A DNA stretch of 64,000 nucleotides from Bacteroidota bacterium (GTDB lineage: Bacteria; Bacteroidota; Bacteroidia; Bacteroidales; Paludibacteraceae): the NCBI GenBank assembly GCA_023391625.1, contig JAEWAN010000034.1, forward strand, positions 62,001 through 126,000. The letters run 5' to 3'. The notes under the pieces were generated by a model. The model was not told the origin of the DNA and ran no database searches. It was given only the letters and a program-made list of their open reading frames with translations. Shown here piece by piece: positions 61,037-64,000 of the stretch. The position numbers were made by a program, and so were the translations under genes. The stretch's first letter is position 1. Each line of letters begins with the position of its first letter.

Positions 61037-61360
61037 CTTTTTTACCTATCAGCATTTTACTTTCTCTCAATGCATTGCACGCAAGAAAAGCTAAAATCTT
61101 TCACTTTCGTTTTTTTATACTTTTCGTATTTTTGTTATAAAGCAATCATAAATATTTCGTTTGTTTCTGATTGGGAATGTGAATTCTCTGGAGAATGTTT
61201 AGTGGTGTTATCCCTGTGTAGTAATTCAGATTTGGGTTACCGTATATCTAAGGTCGTAGGAGAAAGTGTTTGTGTTAAATATTAAATTTAATAAATTTCC
61301 AATAGTAATATCAGTAAATAAGGAAAGTGTTAGAGTGGAAAAATAATCAAAAGCAATGAT
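61037..61360 (+). other. Gene-free AT-rich region between tRNA-Thr and the helicase gene
   Basis: About 320 bases with no ORF of note. TATTTTTG at 61127-61134 is a possible -7 element, with only TTTC at the -33 distance. A small palindrome ATTCTCTGGAGAAT lies near 61182. No direct repeat of the tRNA 3' end is seen here, so an attachment site is not shown. Confidence 0.45.
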
Positions 61361-64000
61361 ATGAATGCACGACAATATATGATAGTTGATTTGGAGAGGA
61401 GAGGTAATAAAAAGATGTTTGTTACAGAGCAAGTTAGTTCAATAGATGATAATAAAAATGGTTTTTGGTCTGTAAGATTCTCGTCCTCTTCGCGTGTGTT
61501 TAACTATAATACTGAGCGACTTCTATGTCTTACCAATCCGGAAGTGGTAGAGTTGGGTGAAAAGGGGCTGTATATGAAGAATAGACGTGTTTCTGATGTC
61601 GCTGAACTTTTTTGCTTTACTAATGGGCGATATACTTTTTATCATGTAATATATACTAATGGATATTACGATGATTTTGAAGGTAATGATGTTTATGTTA
61701 CTCGTACATCAATAGATAAAATAGGGGGTTCTATTTGGGATTATCTCAAAAAGCTTGCTGAGGAAACAGGATTAATCTCTGAGGATGAAGATAACATTCT
61801 TTCCAAACAATATGAGTTAGTGGATGTTAAGCGGGATAATGTGCCACTTGCGCAATATATTGGTGATAAAACGCATTTGTCTACTTATCAAACACCAAAT
61901 CATATTTACTTTCCTTTTGGTTGTAACGCAAGCCAGAAGAAAGCCGTTGAAGCGGCATTGACTAATCAAGTTAGTATTATTCAAGGACCTCCGGGTACAG
62001 GAAAAACGCAAACCATACTGAATGTTATTGCTAATTTATTAGTAGCAGGGAAATCTGTGCTTGTTGTCTCAAATAATAATTCAGCTGTAGAAAATATTGA
62101 GGAAAAGTTAACAAATGAAGGATTCGGATTTATTGTAGCGAAACTTGGTAGTATAGAAAATAAAAAAGCTTTCGTTGCCAATCAAAAAGGCTATTCAGAT
62201 ATGACAAACTGGTTATTAGAAAGTCCTTTATTGGCCAAAGAAAAGTTTACAAAAGCCATTAATATAGTATCTCAAGGTTTTGATCAACAAACTTATTTGG
62301 CTCAGTTAAAGAAAGAATATGATGCTATATTGAAAGAAGCGAAATACAATGATATGCTTCAGCGAGAGATTACAGATTATGAGTGGCTCTATAACAAGAG
62401 TTCTGCACAATTGATGAAGTTTCTCAATTCATATCGAATGATAGTAGAAAAAGGCCAACGACCGAATTTATGGTTTCGATTGAAATGGGTATTCTCTTTG
62501 GGATTTAATATCCTTTCATTCTTTACTCATAAATCTTCTGTTGTTATCGCTACTTTGGAAGCTGCGTACTATGTTTCACGTAAAGCTGAAATAGAGAAAG
62601 AGTTGCAAACAATTACTTCAACTCTTCAATTGATAGATATTGAACAAAGTATTAAGGACTTGACCTTAACTTCACTTCAAATATTGAAGCATGAAGTAGC
62701 CAAACGGTATGAAACTGGGAAAAGAAAGCAATTCACAAGCATAGATATTAAACTTCATGCCGAGGAGTTCTTAAAAGAATATCCGGTTGTGTTAAGTACT
62801 GCTTATTCAGCTAAGAGTTGTGTTAGCAGGGATATGGTTTTTGATTATGTTATCATGGATGAAGCTTCTCAGGTGGATATAAAAACAGGAGCACTAGCTT
62901 TGTCTTGTGCTATGAATGCTGTGGTTGTGGGTGATGATAAGCAGCTTCCAAATGTTGTAAGCCGTGATGAGAGGGCAGTACTGAACCTTATCCAATCTAT
63001 ATATAAAGTGGAAGATAAATATAATGCTGTAACTCATAGTTTTCTTCAATCATGTGTTGAAGTGTTTCGTGAGGTACCCATAACTCTACTTCGTGAACAT
63101 TATCGCTGTCATCCGAAAATTATTGAATTTTGTAATCAACGTTTCTATAATGGAGAACTTGTGACGATGACATTGGATAATAATGAGTCGAAAGTATTAC
63201 ACGTTATTCGAACAGTTCCAGGAAATCATGCCCGTGGGCATTTAAATCAACGTGAAATTGATGTAATAGTTCAGGAAGTGATGTCTGAATATACTGGAAT
63301 GGGGAGTGTCGGTATTATAACACCATATCGTATGCAAGCCGCAGAAATCAATAAAGCTATAGGACGAGATATTGCTAGTACAGTACATAAATATCAAGGT
63401 CGTGAATGTGACACTATTATAATGAGTACAGTCGATAATTCACCAACAGAATTCTCGGATGATGCAAATTTACTTAATGTAGCTATTTCGCGTGCTAAAG
63501 CACATTTGTGTATTGTGACGAGTGGTAATGAAATGCCACAAGAAACGATTTTAGCTCAACTGATAGCCTATGTACAGTATAATAACTTTGAGGTAAAAAA
63601 TAGTAAGCTGCATTCTGTGTTTGACTTACTTTATAAACAATATACATCAGAGCGTTTGGCTTATGAATTAACCCATCCTACTGTGTCTGAGTATTTATCT
63701 GAAAATCTCATATATGATATATTGGTAAAGGCTATAAGTGAATTAAATATGACTAATACTGAAGTGCTGTGCCATTATCCGATGTCAAGGCTAATAGTGG
63801 ATTTGGATGAGTTGGATTTAAAGGAACGTGCTTTTGTAGAGAGTCCATTTTCTCATGTGGATTTCTTAATTTACAATTCTCTTACGAAACTCCCTCTTCA
63901 TACAATAGAAGTAGATGGTTGGAGGTATCATAAGGAAAGCAATGTACAACATTCTCGTGATGTACTTAAAGATCAGATATTGAATAAAATTGGACTTTGT
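61361..64000 (+). CDS. SF1 helicase fused to a PD-(D/E)XK nuclease domain (C-terminus cut by the window)
   Basis: An open frame of 880 codons that runs off the right edge. The start ATG at 61361 follows an in-frame stop 28 bases earlier. Helicase motifs: Q-like NASQKKAVEAAL, Walker A GPPGTGKTQT at residue 209, Walker B VIMDEASQVD near 497, GDDKQLPNVV, LREHYRCHPKII near 577, GIITPYRMQ near 650, YQGRECDTIIMSTV and NVAISRAKAHL near 707. This is the Upf1-like AAA_11/AAA_12 type. Residues about 825-880 (HVDFLIYN, then HTIEVDGWRYH and RDVLKDQIL) match a Vsr/DUF559/MTES_1575-type PD-(D/E)XK nuclease with Asp and Glu-x-Asp in place. Similar helicase-nuclease proteins occur in antiviral defence loci. 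Codon use is more AT-rich than in the neighbours and the gene sits beside a tRNA, which suggests transfer. Confidence 0.87.
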   Translation, partial: MNARQYMIVDLERRGNKKMFVTEQVSSIDDNKNGFWSVRFSSSSRVFNYNTERLLCLTNPEVVELGEKGLYMKNRRVSDVAELFCFTNGRYTFYHVIYTNGYYDDFEGNDVYVTRTSIDKIGGSIWDYLKKLAEETGLISEDEDNILSKQYELVDVKRDNVPLAQYIGDKTHLSTYQTPNHIYFPFGCNASQKKAVEAALTNQVSIIQGPPGTGKTQTILNVIANLLVAGKSVLVVSNNNSAVENIEEKLTNEGFGFIVAKLGSIENKKAFVANQKGYSDMTNWLLESPLLAKEKFTKAINIVSQGFDQQTYLAQLKKEYDAILKEAKYNDMLQREITDYEWLYNKSSAQLMKFLNSYRMIVEKGQRPNLWFRLKWVFSLGFNILSFFTHKSSVVIATLEAAYYVSRKAEIEKELQTITSTLQLIDIEQSIKDLTLTSLQILKHEVAKRYETGKRKQFTSIDIKLHAEEFLKEYPVVLSTAYSAKSCVSRDMVFDYVIMDEASQVDIKTGALALSCAMNAVVVGDDKQLPNVVSRDERAVLNLIQSIYKVEDKYNAVTHSFLQSCVEVFREVPITLLREHYRCHPKIIEFCNQRFYNGELVTMTLDNNESKVLHVIRTVPGNHARGHLNQREIDVIVQEVMSEYTGMGSVGIITPYRMQAAEINKAIGRDIASTVHKYQGRECDTIIMSTVDNSPTEFSDDANLLNVAISRAKAHLCIVTSGNEMPQETILAQLIAYVQYNNFEVKNSKLHSVFDLLYKQYTSERLAYELTHPTVSEYLSENLIYDILVKAISELNMTNTEVLCHYPMSRLIVDLDELDLKERAFVESPFSHVDFLIYNSLTKLPLHTIEVDGWRYHKESNVQHSRDVLKDQILNKIGLC

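Noticed and set aside
61037..61360. Attachment site repeat after tRNA-Thr
   Set aside because: No copy of the tRNA 3' end is found in this stretch, so integration at this tRNA is only suggested by position.

Overview
The window is chromosomal DNA of a member of the Bacteroidota, almost certainly order Bacteroidales. Four things support this: promoters of the TTTG-N19-TAnnTTTG type with almost no Shine-Dalgarno sequences, a complete FimA/Mfa-type fimbrial locus, a secreted protein with a type IX secretion (T9SS)-like C-terminal domain, and families typical of this group (DUF3575, DUF3868, DUF4301, Bacteroidota-type tyrosine recombinase). The family (Tannerellaceae, Barnesiellaceae, Odoribacteraceae and others) cannot be settled from this sequence alone. 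Most of the window is ordinary chromosome, with mobile or accessory material at both edges.

Layout. 1-1015: the 5' part of an integrase whose element extends off the left edge, next to tRNA-Gly and yebC. 2.2-8.8 kb (minus strand): an AraC-type regulator, a two-gene envelope operon (large lipoprotein plus an OmpA-family protein with seven TSP3 repeats), and a beta-CASP metallo-hydrolase. 9.0-14.8 kb (plus): hisC, an NlpE/META lipoprotein, lepA and nhaA. 14.9-20.7 kb (minus): a surface-polysaccharide initiation pair (CapD/WbpM-like and WecA-like), an ABC-F ATPase and an RsmI-like methyltransferase in one operon. 20.9-29.2 kb (plus): the leucine cluster leuA-leuC-leuD-second synthase-[secreted protease]-leuB, preceded by a leader peptide and attenuator. 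29.3-33.2 kb: DUF4301, an orphan KilA-N protein and a GNAT acyltransferase.

33.6-51.3 kb (plus): a fimbrial operon with a long structured leader, DUF3575, DUF3868/OmpA, fimbrillin, FimB/Mfa2-like anchor, a lipoprotein, and a 3775-residue protein made of seven beta-helix modules with a T9SS-like sorting domain. 51.5-60.8 kb (minus): housekeeping genes purC, an LTA-synthase-like sulfatase, phoH, glyA, a flavin reductase, an NTPase, pyrI, pyrB and a YigZ/IMPACT protein. pyrB is preceded by a 30-codon leader ORF that ends inside a terminator hairpin, the arrangement of enterobacterial pyrBI attenuation. 60.9-64.0 kb: tRNA-Thr and then an AT-rich SF1 helicase fused to a PD-(D/E)XK nuclease, cut by the right edge and probably the start of a defence or accessory island.

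The observations most worth following are the fimbrial operon with its giant modular secreted protein, the two translation-coupled attenuators (leu and pyr), a possible invertible promoter for the fimbrial operon, and the helicase-nuclease beside tRNA-Thr.
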